From Pseudomonas orientalis (GTDB lineage Bacteria > Pseudomonadota > Gammaproteobacteria > Pseudomonadales > Pseudomonadaceae): a stretch of DNA of 64,000 nucleotides. The DNA is taken from NCBI RefSeq assembly GCF_001439815.1, contig NZ_JYLM01000013.1:1-64000 (forward strand), read 5' to 3'. Shown here one piece after another: positions 63,547 through 64,000 of this stretch (position 1 is its first letter; every line of letters begins with the position of its first letter). The notes beneath the pieces are model-generated. The model made no database searches. It had not been told where the DNA came from and saw only the letters and a list, made by a program, of their open reading frames with translations. The translations under genes and the position numbers were made by a program.

Positions 63547-64000
63547 TTAACGCATTTCCCGAGCTGGATAAATTTCAACTAACTCGTCTTCTGTCAAATT
63601 ACTAAGCAAAGAAAAGTAATCGGCTCTGGATTCAGACGTCAAGGGTTGGATAGGACCTAAATGGAGAAGCGTTGAAACTGCCTGATCAGGCGTCATTTCG
63701 CTAGTAAGTGGGGCTCTCTGGCTAGAGTAGTAAACCTTGTCAGACGCGATAGCTACATCAAGCAGTTCACGTACTTCACCATAACGAGCGGAACGCGCAG
63801 CGGTTAGAAACACACCATCAAAAACGACCAAGACGCTATCAACGTGAGGAATAATATATTTAGCTAAGGCGACAACCAGAGGAAGGTTGTTGTTCCACCT
63901 TGCTTCTTCATCTTCAATATCATTCCCTACGCTAGCAAAAAGAACGATCTCGTCACACTTATTGTCACGTATCAAATCACAAAGTGCCCAAACATTATCT
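63547..64000 (-). CDS. Unknown protein, 5' end outside the window
   Basis: At least 151 residues; the frame stays open to the window edge, so the true start lies to the right. The visible part starts NVWALCDLIRDNKCDEIVLF and has no recognised domain. It is separated from the DUF3742 gene by about 230 bp of AT-rich sequence, so it is probably an accessory gene of the element. Confidence 0.6.
   Translation of the reverse strand, partial: DNVWALCDLIRDNKCDEIVLFASVGNDIEDEEARWNNNLPLVVALAKYIIPHVDSVLVVFDGVFLTAARSARYGEVRELLDVAIASDKVYYSSQRAPLTSEMTPDQAVSTLLHLGPIQPLTSESRADYFSLLSNLTEDELVEIYPAREMR

Overview
The window looks like part of a large integrative conjugative element (ICE) in a Pseudomonas chromosome. 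The backbone is a complete-looking set of the mating-pore genes known from PFGI-1/ICEHin1056-type elements (the TIGR0374x-0376x families, a TraD coupling protein, a VirB4/TraC-type ATPase, RAQPRD and TraG). The gatCAB genes and the housekeeping-like protein sequences are of Pseudomonas type. No integrase, relaxase or att site is visible, so the ends of the element lie outside the window.

Layout. 1-0.64 kb: a tandem array of tRNA-like units with a 126-bp period. 0.67-3.1 kb: a minus-strand pair, an FAD-linked oxidase and a 2-hydroxyacid dehydrogenase homologue that lacks the usual catalytic residues, followed by decayed sequence. 4.3-10.5 kb: transfer module I (TIGR03759, transglycosylase, TIGR03765, HNH nuclease, TraD, TIGR03747). 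10.5-23.9 kb: cargo block A, which begins in a helicase gene cut off after its Walker A motif and holds large candidate defence genes (KAP P-loop NTPase, DUF4209-like protein, a nuclease-like giant protein and unknowns). 24.0-32.7 kb: transfer module II (RAQPRD to a DsbA-like protein). 32.8-36.8 kb: cargo block B, with a zinc-ribbon protein, an HNH nuclease, a QatD-like TatD nuclease with only the tail of qatC left, and an IS3 remnant. 37.0-57.7 kb: cargo block C, a long plus-strand gene cluster. 58.3-63.3 kb: transfer module III (TIGR03757, 03756, 03755, TraG, DUF3742). A partial gene ends the window.

Block C is the most striking part. It has an ATP-grasp ligase, two exporters, a tandem pair of dCTP-deaminase-fold proteins, a PEP-synthase-like phosphotransferase, a tandem pair of CYTH (triphosphate tunnel) proteins, an HprK-like kinase, a nucleotide-kinase-like protein, a nucleotide pyrophosphatase/phosphodiesterase, two calcineurin-like phosphatases, an EctB-like diaminobutyrate aminotransferase and a CTP synthase paralogue. 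Directly behind it sits a complete extra gatC-gatA-gatB set whose GatA carries changes at normally conserved active-site-region positions. I read this as a probably undescribed biosynthetic cluster for a nucleotide- and amino-acid-based antimetabolite. It may contain a cytidine-like part and 2,4-diaminobutyrate, and the divergent GatCAB (perhaps also the CTP synthase) may provide self-resistance. The enzyme families are read from the sequence. The product, the target and the resistance role are inference.
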